From the NCBI GenBank assembly GCA_903926075.1, contig CAIYHQ010000128.1, positions 1 through 64,000 of the forward strand: a DNA stretch of 64,000 nucleotides. Reading direction: 5' to 3'. This document shows positions 1-8,657 of the stretch, piece by piece. Under the pieces are notes generated by a model. The model ran no database searches, had not been told where the DNA came from, and saw nothing but the letters and a program-made list of their open reading frames with translations. How positions within the stretch are numbered: position 1 is the first letter of the stretch; each line of letters starts with the position of its first letter. This DNA is from an uncultured Methanomicrobiales archaeon (GTDB lineage Archaea > Halobacteriota > Methanomicrobia > Methanomicrobiales > Methanospirillaceae). The position numbers and the translations under genes are program-made.

Positions 1-651
1 AAGGTTACTACTGTCGAAACAACTGAATCCGTTCAACCGACTCAAACTGAAAAAGTAACCTCTACAGAGTCAGGCAAAACTACGGGAACAACCAAGGTTA
101 CTACTGTCGAAACAACTGAATCCGTTCAACCGACTCAAACTGAAAAAGTCGCTACTACGGAGTCAGGCAAAACTACGGGAACAACAAAGGTTACTACTGC
201 TGAAACAACTGAATCCATTCAACCGACTCAAACTGAAAAAGTAACCTCTACAGAGTCAGGCAAAACTACGGGAACAACAAAGGTTACTACTGTCGAAACA
301 ACTGAATCCGTTCAACCGACTCAAACTGAAAAAGTCGCTACTACGGAGTCAGGCAAAACTACAGGTACAACAAAGGTTACTACTGTCGAAACAACTGAAT
401 CCGTTCAACCGACTCAAACTGAAAAAGTAACCTCTACAGAATCGGGTAGAACTACGGGAACAACAAAGGTTACTACTGTCGAAACAACTGAAACTGTTCA
501 ACCGACTCAAACTGAAAAAGTAACCTCTACAGAATCTTCCAAAACCACGGGAACCACCAAAGTTACTACTGCTGAAACCACAGAAAATATTCAACCGATT
601 CAAACCGAGAAAGTCACTCCCACTGAGACTATTAAGGCAACTTCAACTTCA
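1..651 (+). repeat. Seven 93-bp in-frame tandem repeats
   Basis: Units start at 1, 94, 187, 280, 373, 466 and 559, each 93 bp (31 codons), inside the surface protein gene. Units 1 to 4 alternate between two variants: GTAACCTCTACAGAG in units 1 and 3, GTCGCTACTACGGAG in units 2 and 4. That suggests a 186-bp dimer was duplicated. Units 6 and 7 are more diverged. The array may continue to the left of the window. Confidence 0.95.
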
Positions 652-1461
652 ACAAATGAAGTGACTACTGTTAAACTGACTGAAACTGGGACTGCTACTA
701 TTGTAACTAGTGAAACAGGTACATCCAAACCAACTGTAACTGCTTCATTAACTCCCACTGAAACCGGGATTGTTACAACAGGACAGACGACAAGCGGAAC
801 AATAGCAATTCAGACTATAGTGACTCCAAATGGTCCAACTGGCGGTATCGATACAGGTGGATGGGCCCCGGGAATTAAAATCTATGTAGATGGAACATTC
901 CAGGGAACAACCCCCACTCTGCTCACTGACGTTCCTGCAGGGACCCATACAATTACCGCGGAAAAAGATGATGAATTTGCAGAGATTGAAAACTTCGATG
1001 TTTCAGATGGAAAAATAGCTAAATTGCCGGTTAAATCATTAGACCAGACATTTAGCGTAGTTTATGGCGAAGTTGATCCAAGCACAGTCTGTTGTAATGC
1101 GACAGCCTATAATGCAAGTGTCAGGGTTAACAAGACATTCTTTGCATATGAACTTGAGACATATTATCGCTGGGACGACAGTTCAAAGACTGCACAGTAC
1201 ACACTCTACAAAGACGGAAAGAAATTCCTCCAGGGACAACTCAAGCGGGGACCTGAAATAAACGGAACAGGCAAGTGTAAAAACTTTACAGAATCTGAAG
1301 ATCAGGTTAAACGTGAGATCCCGGCAGGACTCTACACAATAAGTGTAAAGAAACAGGCACTATGTCTTAATTCTACTTCAAGCAAAAAAGAAGGCATATT
1401 ATACTTTGAAGGATATGATTTGACAAAAACGGCAGTTCCCACAAAAACTGTGAAACCCTGA
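1..1461 (+). CDS. Thr-rich tandem-repeat surface protein with PEGA-like domain (5' partial)
   Basis: The frame is open from the first base, so the N-terminus lies outside the window. The visible part begins with seven 31-residue repeats rich in Thr, Glu, Ser and Val (each contains a QPTQTEK-like core). A further Thr-rich stretch follows, then a PEGA-like beta-sandwich of about 60 residues (IYVDGTFQGTTP, then VPAGTHTITAEKDD, roughly residues 295-350 of the visible part). A C-terminal domain of about 120 residues contains C-C, C and C residues and several N-glycosylation sequons. There is no transmembrane anchor at the C-terminus. PEGA domains are common in archaeal S-layer-associated proteins, and the Thr-rich part is probably an O-glycosylated stalk. 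I infer an exported cell-surface protein; its ligand is unknown. Confidence 0.8.
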   Translation, partial: KVTTVETTESVQPTQTEKVTSTESGKTTGTTKVTTVETTESVQPTQTEKVATTESGKTTGTTKVTTAETTESIQPTQTEKVTSTESGKTTGTTKVTTVETTESVQPTQTEKVATTESGKTTGTTKVTTVETTESVQPTQTEKVTSTESGRTTGTTKVTTVETTETVQPTQTEKVTSTESSKTTGTTKVTTAETTENIQPIQTEKVTPTETIKATSTSTNEVTTVKLTETGTATIVTSETGTSKPTVTASLTPTETGIVTTGQTTSGTIAIQTIVTPNGPTGGIDTGGWAPGIKIYVDGTFQGTTPTLLTDVPAGTHTITAEKDDEFAEIENFDVSDGKIAKLPVKSLDQTFSVVYGEVDPSTVCCNATAYNASVRVNKTFFAYELETYYRWDDSSKTAQYTLYKDGKKFLQGQLKRGPEINGTGKCKNFTESEDQVKREIPAGLYTISVKKQALCLNSTSSKKEGILYFEGYDLTKTAVPTKTVKP

Positions 1462-1481
1462 TATTTCCCTTTTTAACTGGC

Positions 1482-2654
1482 TCATCTGTCAAATGCCTTT
1501 TTTAGTCTCTCCATACCCTCATAGATAGATTCAAAGGAGGTATTCGAGAAATTAAGCCTGATAAAATCATCACCACCCCCATTTACAAAAAAGGGTGATC
1601 CGGGTAATACAGCAACACCTTCATTAATCCCTTTTTTAAAGAGATCCATTGCAGATATGCTATCCGGGAGATTTACAATAAGAAACATCCCCCCCTCAGG
1701 TTTTGTATGGATACATTGAGGAAGCATATCGTCAATAAGATCACACATATAACTGCAACGTTTCCCATAGATTTCCGAGATTTTTTTCAGATGTTCATCA
1801 AGAGAATTATCTACAAGATAGCGATGGAGAATCTTTTGTGCGAGAAAGTTAGAATGAAGATCAGCAGATTGTTTTACAATATTGAATTGCTTGATAATTT
1901 CATGTGGTGCATAAATCCAGCCAATTCGCAATCCAGGTGCAATTATTTTTGAAAATGACCCTGAAAGAACAGTCTGAGAAGGAAGATATTTTTTTACAGG
2001 TACTCTTGGTACCTGGTCAAAAAAAAGTTCACCAAATGCATCATCCTCAAAAAAAACGGTCTCAGTCCCCTCCATGATCTGAGCTACAGCAAGTCTTTTT
2101 TCATTAGACCATGTTATTCCAGACGGATTCTGAGAATTTGGAATACCATAAAAAAACTTGGGCTTCACTTCGCAAACACATTTTTCAAGTTCTGCAATCG
2201 AAGGTCCTTCATTTGTAACTTTAATTGGACAAAATAAAGGTTCATAAAGTGAAAATGCTTCAATTGCACCAAGATAACCTGGGGCTTCAATTGCAACTGT
2301 GTCTCCTGTGTCAAGAAAGATCTTTGCAACAAGGTCCAGACATTGTTGAGAACCATTGACTATCTGGATATTATCAGGTTCGGGTGGGATATTAAACCTT
2401 GATTTATAGCGTTCGGCAATGTATTCGCGTAATGGAAGATATCCATCAGTAGTAGAGTACTGGAGTGCCACCATTGGTTCTTCTGATAACACCTGGCCTG
2501 AAGCCCGGGCAATTCCTTCACAGTCAATTAAAGTGGCATCAGGAAGTCCACCTGCAAATGAAATTATTCCTTCAAGTTGGGAGACGCGAAAGAGTTCCTC
2601 AAGAAATGAAGGAGGAAGGGAACTCATCCGCCTGGAAAACCTGGGCCATGTCAT
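1482..2654 (-). CDS. PLP-dependent aminotransferase, class I/II (2-aminoadipate/aromatic aminotransferase-like)
   Basis: A fold-type I aminotransferase of 390 residues from the ATG chosen here. A TTG 24 bp upstream extends the frame, but it would put the start inside an inverted repeat, and the family usually begins shortly before the SLPPSF segment seen here. The Schiff-base lysine is in GSFSK; the SQNPSG loop, the ED pair and the C-terminal FIRLNFS arginine segment are present. It resembles the LysN/MocR-type transaminases that use 2-oxoglutarate and a broad range of amino acids, so the substrate cannot be fixed from sequence. It stands alone, divergent from a SulP transporter, with a candidate operator immediately upstream. 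Confidence 0.85.
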   Translation of the reverse strand: MTWPRFSRRMSSLPPSFLEELFRVSQLEGIISFAGGLPDATLIDCEGIARASGQVLSEEPMVALQYSTTDGYLPLREYIAERYKSRFNIPPEPDNIQIVNGSQQCLDLVAKIFLDTGDTVAIEAPGYLGAIEAFSLYEPLFCPIKVTNEGPSIAELEKCVCEVKPKFFYGIPNSQNPSGITWSNEKRLAVAQIMEGTETVFFEDDAFGELFFDQVPRVPVKKYLPSQTVLSGSFSKIIAPGLRIGWIYAPHEIIKQFNIVKQSADLHSNFLAQKILHRYLVDNSLDEHLKKISEIYGKRCSYMCDLIDDMLPQCIHTKPEGGMFLIVNLPDSISAMDLFKKGINEGVAVLPGSPFFVNGGGDDFIRLNFSNTSFESIYEGMERLKKAFDR

Positions 2655-2666
2655 AACAGATCTATA

Positions 2667-2692
2667 AGTGAAACTCAAATATTAGTTTCACT
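2667..2692. promoter_or_regulatory. Perfect 8-bp inverted repeat, candidate operator
   Basis: AGTGAAAC and GTTTCACT flank a 10-bp A/T-rich spacer. The site ends 12 bp before the aminotransferase ATG, where an archaeal transcription start would fall, and is 72 bp from the divergent SulP start. The same arms, in the opposite order, occur at 18275-18301. Probably a repressor or activator site; the binding protein is unknown. Confidence 0.5.
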
Positions 2693-2764
2693 GGTCTATT
2701 TAAAAGTCGAAAACTACTTTTAAAATACTCACAGAATCAATAAATTTTAAAGCAGAGTGGATAC

Positions 2765-4426
2765 ATGGATCTTCCGGTTCTTCAGGGGATAGTGCCTGTC
2801 AGGAAAAAACAGGTACCATTGGATATAATTGCAGGAATCACCCTCGCTGCTCTTGCAATTCCGGAAGTGATGGGTTATGCAAAAATTGCAGGTATGCCTA
2901 TTGTAACCGGCCTGTATACTCTCCTTATACCAATGGCATTATTTGCTATATTAGGGTCTTCACGCCACCTGGTCGTTGGTGCAGATTCTGCAACTGCTGC
3001 TATTATTGCAACAACACTCGTCACAACGGCCCTTCCAGGGTCTCATGAATATATTGCTTTTGCTGGAATTATTGCTCTGCTTTCTGCAGGATTTTTATTC
3101 CTTTCACGTATCTTTCAACTTGGTTTTATCGCCGACTTTCTTTCCAGGTCCGCACTTATAGGATTTTTGACAGGTGTAGGTATCCAGGTAGCACTGGGCC
3201 AGGTCCCTGGAATGTTTGGAGTCTCAAACGAAACAAACAACTCCATCCTCACGATACTGCATATTTTTACAAATGGTATCACTTTCGTGAATGGTATTAA
3301 CCTCCTCCTGTCAATTCTGGTCCTTTCAATAATTTTTTTAGGAGATAGGATTTATAAAAAAATTCCGTGGGCACTCTTAACAATAATAGGGGCAATTGTT
3401 GCAAGCTGGGCATTCAGACTCCAAAACTATGGGGTAGCAACCATTGGCAACGTACCTGGTGGCCTTCCGGTTATCGCGTTTCCTGTCGTCCCGGTGGGAC
3501 AGATGAGTATTCTTTTAAGCTCTGCTGCAGCTTGCTTTCTCGTCATTCTTGCCCAGAGTGGAGCAACCTCAAGGGCATATGCATTAAGATATAATGAAAA
3601 ATTTGATGAAAATGTTGACCTTGTCGGTCTGGGTTTTGCCAACCTGGCTGCCGGTTTATCAGGAACATTTGTAGTTAACGGAAGTCCCACAAAAACTGAG
3701 ATGGTGGATAGCGCAGGTGGAAGAACCCAGTTAGCCCAGGTTGTCACAGTCGGCATTGTTTTACTTGTATTACTATATCTCACTGAACCTCTCTCTTATC
3801 TTCCGGGTTCTGTACTTGCGGTAATAGTATTTATGATAGGAATCCGGCTAATCGATATTAATGGAATGAAATCAATCCTCGACCGTCGTCCGGTTGAATT
3901 TATCGTCGCATTTTTTACAACACTGACCGTTGTCTTTATCAACGTAGGATGGGGCGTTATTTTCGCAATCGTTATATCTGTAATTGTCCATCTCAGACAT
4001 AGTTATAGGCCATCGAACTATCTAATGTTTAAAACATCTGACGGAGAGTGGAGATCAGCTCCCCTTGAATCAGGAACGCAGGCATTACCTGGCCTTGCAA
4101 TTTACCGTTTCAGTACCAACCTGTACTATGCCAATGAAGGCCGCTTTTCAAATGAAATAGTTAAAATAATGAAAGAATTTATTCCTTCGTTAAAATGGCT
4201 CTGCATCTGCGGGTCATCAATTAATGATATCGATTATTCAGGTTCAGAGTCCTTGAAACAACTTTATACCGAACTGAAAAAGATTGGTGTGGTACTAGTT
4301 CTCAGTGAAATAGATGACCATGTAAAACAGCAGTTAGAACGGGACAAGTATATTGAAATGATTGGATATGATCACATATTCGATTCCAATAACGATGTAC
4401 TACTGGCTTTTGGAAAAACAAAATAA
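2765..4426 (+). CDS. SulP-family anion transporter with C-terminal STAS domain
   Basis: A 553-residue membrane protein with the SulP order. An N-terminal PVRKKQVPLDIIAGITLAAL segment is followed by a dozen or so hydrophobic segments to about residue 430, including the conserved GSSRHLVVGADSATAAI and NGSPTKTEMVDSAGGRTQ regions. A cytoplasmic STAS domain follows (about 450-545; LKWLCICGSSINDIDYSG, with a Ser in the usual phosphorylation loop). SulP proteins carry sulfate, bicarbonate, molybdate or dicarboxylates; the sequence does not decide which. In a methanogen sulfate or bicarbonate uptake is plausible. The full length is normal for the family and the ATG is unambiguous. Monocistronic, with a stop followed by about 115 bp before the next gene. 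Confidence 0.92.
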   Translation: MDLPVLQGIVPVRKKQVPLDIIAGITLAALAIPEVMGYAKIAGMPIVTGLYTLLIPMALFAILGSSRHLVVGADSATAAIIATTLVTTALPGSHEYIAFAGIIALLSAGFLFLSRIFQLGFIADFLSRSALIGFLTGVGIQVALGQVPGMFGVSNETNNSILTILHIFTNGITFVNGINLLLSILVLSIIFLGDRIYKKIPWALLTIIGAIVASWAFRLQNYGVATIGNVPGGLPVIAFPVVPVGQMSILLSSAAACFLVILAQSGATSRAYALRYNEKFDENVDLVGLGFANLAAGLSGTFVVNGSPTKTEMVDSAGGRTQLAQVVTVGIVLLVLLYLTEPLSYLPGSVLAVIVFMIGIRLIDINGMKSILDRRPVEFIVAFFTTLTVVFINVGWGVIFAIVISVIVHLRHSYRPSNYLMFKTSDGEWRSAPLESGTQALPGLAIYRFSTNLYYANEGRFSNEIVKIMKEFIPSLKWLCICGSSINDIDYSGSESLKQLYTELKKIGVVLVLSEIDDHVKQQLERDKYIEMIGYDHIFDSNNDVLLAFGKTK

Positions 4427-4541
4427 CCGAATTATTTGATATACCTATAACTCCATTTTTTCCATGGTTGATTCCAGGTGAATAGAACTAGCACTAATTC
4501 GATATCGATAAATACCCCTTATGATTATATTTCCTCTTTAT

Positions 4542-4748
4542 ATGTCAGGGAAGATTCATTCAATGATTTCAACAATTATTAATGAAAGGGCGAAGGGAAA
4601 TCCTAGCCTGGAATCGTCAACACGGACAAAACTTATTTTAAAGGGAATCGACCCCTCAAATTTTTCAGAGAAATCTGAAGACGACCCGGTAATTATTGAA
4701 AAATTATTAAAGGTTGCAAGTGATATGGGTATAACCCTGAAGGTGTAG
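4542..4748 (+). CDS. Small conserved-looking protein upstream of FIST gene, unknown function
   Basis: A predicted 68-residue soluble protein with no motif I recognise. It is charged, with an amphipathic C-terminal helix (DDPVIIEKLLKVASDMGI). An in-frame ATG lies 21 bp upstream at 4521. I prefer 4542 because the A/T-rich box CGATAAATA at about 4505-4513 would place transcription initiation near 4536. The stop is two bases before the ATG of the FIST gene, so the two are almost certainly cotranscribed and translationally coupled. That suggests a partner or output of the FIST sensor, but this is inference from position only. Confidence 0.55.
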   Translation: MSGKIHSMISTIINERAKGNPSLESSTRTKLILKGIDPSNFSEKSEDDPVIIEKLLKVASDMGITLKV

Positions 4749-4750
4749 TT

Positions 4751-5854
4751 ATGGTTCTTAAAGTTACATATTCAATAAACCCGGATCCTGAAGCCGCGGC
4801 AAAAGAGATTCTCTTAAATTGTTCCGGATTAGACCCGAGCGCAGTACTTTTCTTTGCCTCATCCAGATTTAATCCTGAATCTATCAGTAAATCCATGAAA
4901 AATGCATTTCAGAAAGCCACAGTCATCGGTTGCTCTACATCAGGTGAGTTAATATCAGGAAAGATGCTTAAGCAGTCGGTTGTCGCAATGGTCTGTGAAT
5001 CAGATACCATCGGTGATATAGCAGTTGATATCATAAATCTGAATGAACCGGGATCTACCGAAACTATACTTACACAGCTGGCAGGGAAATATGGCAAGAA
5101 ACCCCTTGAACTTGACCCTGAAAAATATGTAGGTATTATTCTAATTGACGGGCTCTCGTGTGCAGAAGAACGAGTGATGGAACGTCTTTCAGACCTTACT
5201 AACATTACGGTCATTGGCGGTTCAGCAGGAGATGACCTTGCTTTTAAGAAAACATGGGTTTATGCAGACGGCCGGGTTTATGAAAATTCAGCATTACTCG
5301 CGGTATTGAAGCCAGCGGTTAAATTCGACTTCATAAAGACACAGTCGTTTTGCAGCCTTAAAAAGAAACTTACCGCTACAAAAGTTGATGAATCTACACG
5401 GAAAGTGCTTGAATTTAATAACAAACCTGCCCTTGTAGCATATTCTGAATCTTTAGGAATCCAGAAAGAAACTGCCAATTCATCATTTATGAAATACCCT
5501 GTAGGCCTTATATCAGACAATGAACCCTATGTACGAAGCCCCCAACGCACTGAGGGGGATGCAATGTATTTCTATTGCCAGATTCGTGAAGGTATGGAAC
5601 TTGATATTCTGGAATCCACGAATATCATTGAAGATACAAAAAAAGCGATTACTGATAAGCAAAAAGAGGTTGGTAAAATACTTGGACTCATTAATTTCCA
5701 TTGCATACTCCGTACTCTAGATTTGGAACAGCAGGGAAAGACGGAAGATTACGGAAAAATATTTAGTGACATTCCAATGATTGGGTTCTCAACCTATGGT
5801 GAAGAGTATATCGGCCATATCAATCAGACCTCAACAATGTTAATTTTTTACTAA
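4751..5854 (+). CDS. FIST domain sensory protein (FIST_N + FIST_C)
   Basis: A 367-residue cytoplasmic protein built of the N- and C-terminal FIST modules. The N half has the recurring VIGCSTSGELISG and TVIGGSAGDD turns; the C half ends MIGFSTYGEEYIGHINQTS, the usual end of FIST_C. FIST domains are thought to bind small ligands, perhaps amino acids, and occur in signal transduction proteins. This one carries no kinase or receiver of its own. It is coupled to the small gene immediately upstream and followed by a 200-bp A/T-rich gap. Confidence 0.85.
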   Translation: MVLKVTYSINPDPEAAAKEILLNCSGLDPSAVLFFASSRFNPESISKSMKNAFQKATVIGCSTSGELISGKMLKQSVVAMVCESDTIGDIAVDIINLNEPGSTETILTQLAGKYGKKPLELDPEKYVGIILIDGLSCAEERVMERLSDLTNITVIGGSAGDDLAFKKTWVYADGRVYENSALLAVLKPAVKFDFIKTQSFCSLKKKLTATKVDESTRKVLEFNNKPALVAYSESLGIQKETANSSFMKYPVGLISDNEPYVRSPQRTEGDAMYFYCQIREGMELDILESTNIIEDTKKAITDKQKEVGKILGLINFHCILRTLDLEQQGKTEDYGKIFSDIPMIGFSTYGEEYIGHINQTSTMLIFY

Positions 5855-6058
5855 TCCTTTCCAATATTTTGCCTCCACATGTCTTTTAGTATCTTTATCT
5901 CAAAACTCGCCCCTTTTCTAAAAAATTCCAGGCTCTGATGTTAATTTAATATTAAAAAAACCAAATAAGACATATCCCATTCAAACGGATGCAACCGGTA
6001 TAATCGAAGAAGAATATATGAAAAATGCAATTAAACCTTGTAACAGGAGAAACTGATA

Positions 6059-6763
6059 ATGACATGGTCTTTCAAAGAGGGATATAAATTTAGGTTGCAT
6101 AAGAGATCTTTAAATGACCTTTCTTATCTCATTGCTTTATTGATATTCTTATTCCTTGACAAATTAACATCAGGGCTCCATGAGCTCGTGGGAATAGGAA
6201 GTGACCAATTCATAATACCCATGATAAATTTTGAGTTCTTTGTCGAAGTACTTTATACTTTCTTTGTAATCATCTCACTTATTTCACTCCTCGTTCTCAG
6301 GCAGAAGTATCCTGAACCTTTATTCCTGTTAACCTGTAGTCTCGCAACGCTTGGACTTATTATCAATGTTATTGCAGTTGTCGGTTGTATAATACTGATT
6401 CCAAGTTCCAGGGCTCCCTGGATGATGCTTGACGCCTTCTACACATTCATCTCGACAATTCTCGTCTTTCTTGTCTGGTACTGGTGGTTAGACCACAGAG
6501 AAAGAAAAAGAAAAGAAGAAGGGCATTCCTACAAACAAGTCCTGGTTTTTCCACAGGATTCCACTTCCTATCACGGACATGATTCCTGGAAACCCGGTTT
6601 TGTGGATTATTTCTACCTCTCGTTTAATACGTCCTCAACTTTCGGGCCCACTGATACCCTTATCCTGACAAGACCCGCAAAAGCTATTATGATAATTCAG
6701 GTAGCAATTTCACTAGTTATTCTTCTTGTTCTTGCAGCTCGTGCAATTGGAATTGTCAGCTGA
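6059..6763 (+). CDS. Integral membrane protein, DUF1345-like with channel-like C-terminal loop
   Basis: A 234-residue protein with about five hydrophobic helices (near residues 20-40, 60-85, 90-115, 125-150 and 210-232). Between the last two lies a re-entrant-looking segment, DYFYLSFNTSSTFGPTD. That arrangement (aromatic helix, Thr-Ser-Thr-x-Gly then Asp) recalls both the DUF1345 family and the pore loop of two-TM cation channels. I cannot choose between them. A charged cytoplasmic loop (DHRERKRKEE) precedes it. An A/T-rich promoter region and GGAGA at -11 support the ATG. No neighbour explains its role. Confidence 0.6.
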   Translation: MTWSFKEGYKFRLHKRSLNDLSYLIALLIFLFLDKLTSGLHELVGIGSDQFIIPMINFEFFVEVLYTFFVIISLISLLVLRQKYPEPLFLLTCSLATLGLIINVIAVVGCIILIPSSRAPWMMLDAFYTFISTILVFLVWYWWLDHRERKRKEEGHSYKQVLVFPQDSTSYHGHDSWKPGFVDYFYLSFNTSSTFGPTDTLILTRPAKAIMIIQVAISLVILLVLAARAIGIVS

Positions 6764-6910
6764 AAGATGGAAAACGCGAATAATAGGAAAAAAGAAGGCC
6801 TTAAAAAAATTTTTATCACTTCTAATTAACCCATTTCCAGGTCATTCTTCAAAAAATGGTATTGGGCTGAACGTCTTGCTCTAACCCATAATTTTCACAT
6901 ATCCTTTTTT

Positions 6911-8584
6911 TTATCTGATTATTGGAGGGCGAATAAATACAGTACTCACGGTCTGAACTGCTCGCGTCTCTATTGGAATATTAAATGTGAAGAAATTGTA
7001 TGAGGTCGTCGGGATATAAATTCCTCTTGTCTGGGAAGGGGAAGTTACAACAGATGTAACTATCGGAGTTACAGCAGATGTAATTACCGGGGTTCTATCT
7101 GAACCTGTATTAACCTTGGTCTGTGTCACTACCGAATTGCAATCCGTATACCAGCTATTGCAATTATCACGGCACTGCGACCAGGCATAACGCTGGTCCA
7201 TTGTTGTATACGTAGCACTACACTGGACCAGACATTCATCACAGGTTGACGGAGTTCTCGAAGGTGTTGGTATTGGTGTTCCGGTTGACCCACAATTTGG
7301 ATATAATCGATTGCAATCGTTACGACACTGAGACCAGGCATATCTCTGATCCATTGTTGTGTATTTTGAACTACACTGGCCCAGACATTCATCACAAGTC
7401 CCTTTTGTAGGGGTTCCTGTATATCCGGGACATCCTGCAACAGAGTTATTCACTGGTTCACAGAGGTTTTTTGATCCTGTAAGAGCTTTAATGAGAGACT
7501 TTGCTACGAGTTGTTCACTGAAATTCGTGTATACGTCTCCCCATAAGTACCTTGTCTGCCAGGCTGAAGGGTCACCATATGCTACAACAAGACCACAGTC
7601 CAGGTTTGCAGATGACATAAGTACCGGGAGACTTCCCTTCGGCTGTAATACCGGGCTATATTTCAAGTTTTTTGGTGTCGTATAGACCGATTCGTCACCC
7701 TTTGCTATCTCTGACGCACCGTTGGGGATAATTGAATTTGCATGAAATGCCCCAAATTGAAATACTGCGAGTTCTACCGCAGGACCCAGTGGAACATTAG
7801 ATGAAGTTATCCATATATCTGCATTTGAGCGGTAAATCTGGGTCGTATTATCATCACTTACCATCAGGTCAAACGGATCACTGCCTTTCTTTCCTGAATA
7901 GAACTGCATAGGAAGTCCAAGACCCTTCAGAAGCTTATTCTGAACCAGATCATAGGAATATGACCCTGTATAGTCAGCAATGTATTCTTTTTCAGTCTGC
8001 CCTCCCATGAACTGTTGACCCATCAGGAGGAGTCCGTTGCCGCGGTGAACAAAGTTTCCGATGACTGCCATTTCATCGCTTGTGAAGTATGCAGGACCTT
8101 TTGACGTTGTATCAGGCTGTGCTATTATAAGGAGGTCATAATTAAGAAGTGAACTCTCTGTTATTGGTCCTACTGTAAACAGGTCAACCGTGTATCCCTG
8201 GCCCCGCATATCATCTGCCCATGCCTGCCAGTCAAATATTCTGGGATTCTTTTTCAAATCCAGGTAAGATGAGGTGACTTTGTCAATTGATATCCTCTCA
8301 GCATGTGACAGGTCAACAAGAATTTTCTTTCCACTTACCGTCCGGTTGGCAACAATTTTCCATACAGGACCACAAGGGTTCCTTGTTGTCTGCGTGCCGA
8401 TTCCACGACTTGGTACTATCCCTACTCCAGTCGGAACAGAAGGAACTGTCGGAGCCGAATCAGCAATCGAGCTTATTCCCTGTGTGGATACGGTGTCAGG
8501 TGCTGTAACTACTGTAGCCGATATTACCCATATTGTCGTAATAAGGATAATAATCGCCCCCATTATCGCATAAATCTTTTTCAT
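6911..8584 (-). CDS. Exported Cys-rich surface protein with amidotransferase-like fold (paralogue 1)
   Basis: 557 residues. A signal peptide or anchor helix (residues 5-25) is followed by a Ser/Thr/Pro linker and a domain of about 300 residues (75-375). That domain has the class I glutamine-amidotransferase/DUF4350-type pattern: ILVDLSH, DWQAWADDMR, NYDLLIIAQPD, GNGLLLMGQQFMGG, YGDPSAWQTR. The nucleophile-elbow position reads MGQQ, with no Cys, so enzymatic amidotransfer is unlikely. After it come two tandem Cys modules of about 35 residues starting CDEC, each with CxxCxxxC then CxxxC, separated by a Thr/Pro linker, then a Thr-rich tail. It is the shortest of three adjacent paralogues. A TTCAC-N5-GTGAA palindrome sits five bases before the ATG. 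I infer a disulfide-stabilised cell-envelope protein. Confidence 0.75.
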   Translation of the reverse strand: MKKIYAIMGAIIILITTIWVISATVVTAPDTVSTQGISSIADSAPTVPSVPTGVGIVPSRGIGTQTTRNPCGPVWKIVANRTVSGKKILVDLSHAERISIDKVTSSYLDLKKNPRIFDWQAWADDMRGQGYTVDLFTVGPITESSLLNYDLLIIAQPDTTSKGPAYFTSDEMAVIGNFVHRGNGLLLMGQQFMGGQTEKEYIADYTGSYSYDLVQNKLLKGLGLPMQFYSGKKGSDPFDLMVSDDNTTQIYRSNADIWITSSNVPLGPAVELAVFQFGAFHANSIIPNGASEIAKGDESVYTTPKNLKYSPVLQPKGSLPVLMSSANLDCGLVVAYGDPSAWQTRYLWGDVYTNFSEQLVAKSLIKALTGSKNLCEPVNNSVAGCPGYTGTPTKGTCDECLGQCSSKYTTMDQRYAWSQCRNDCNRLYPNCGSTGTPIPTPSRTPSTCDECLVQCSATYTTMDQRYAWSQCRDNCNSWYTDCNSVVTQTKVNTGSDRTPVITSAVTPIVTSVVTSPSQTRGIYIPTTSYNFFTFNIPIETRAVQTVSTVFIRPPIIR

Positions 8585-8589
8585 TCCAT

Positions 8590-8604
8590 TTCACTATATG
8601 TGAA
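8590..8604. promoter_or_regulatory. Palindrome TTCAC-N5-GTGAA upstream of paralogue 1
   Basis: A perfect 5+5 inverted repeat with an ATATA centre on the gene strand, ending five bases before the start codon. An identical arm arrangement lies six bases before the start of paralogue 3 (13115-13129). The near arm, GTGA, could also serve as a weak Shine-Dalgarno. Confidence 0.45.
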
Positions 8605-8657
8605 TATTAAGAGGTACTATAAAAAAGTATTGTATCTTAAAAAAGAAGGTATAGAAA

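Noticed and set aside
1-651. 93-bp repeats as a CRISPR array
   Set aside because: Units are contiguous without spacers and are in frame with a surface protein.
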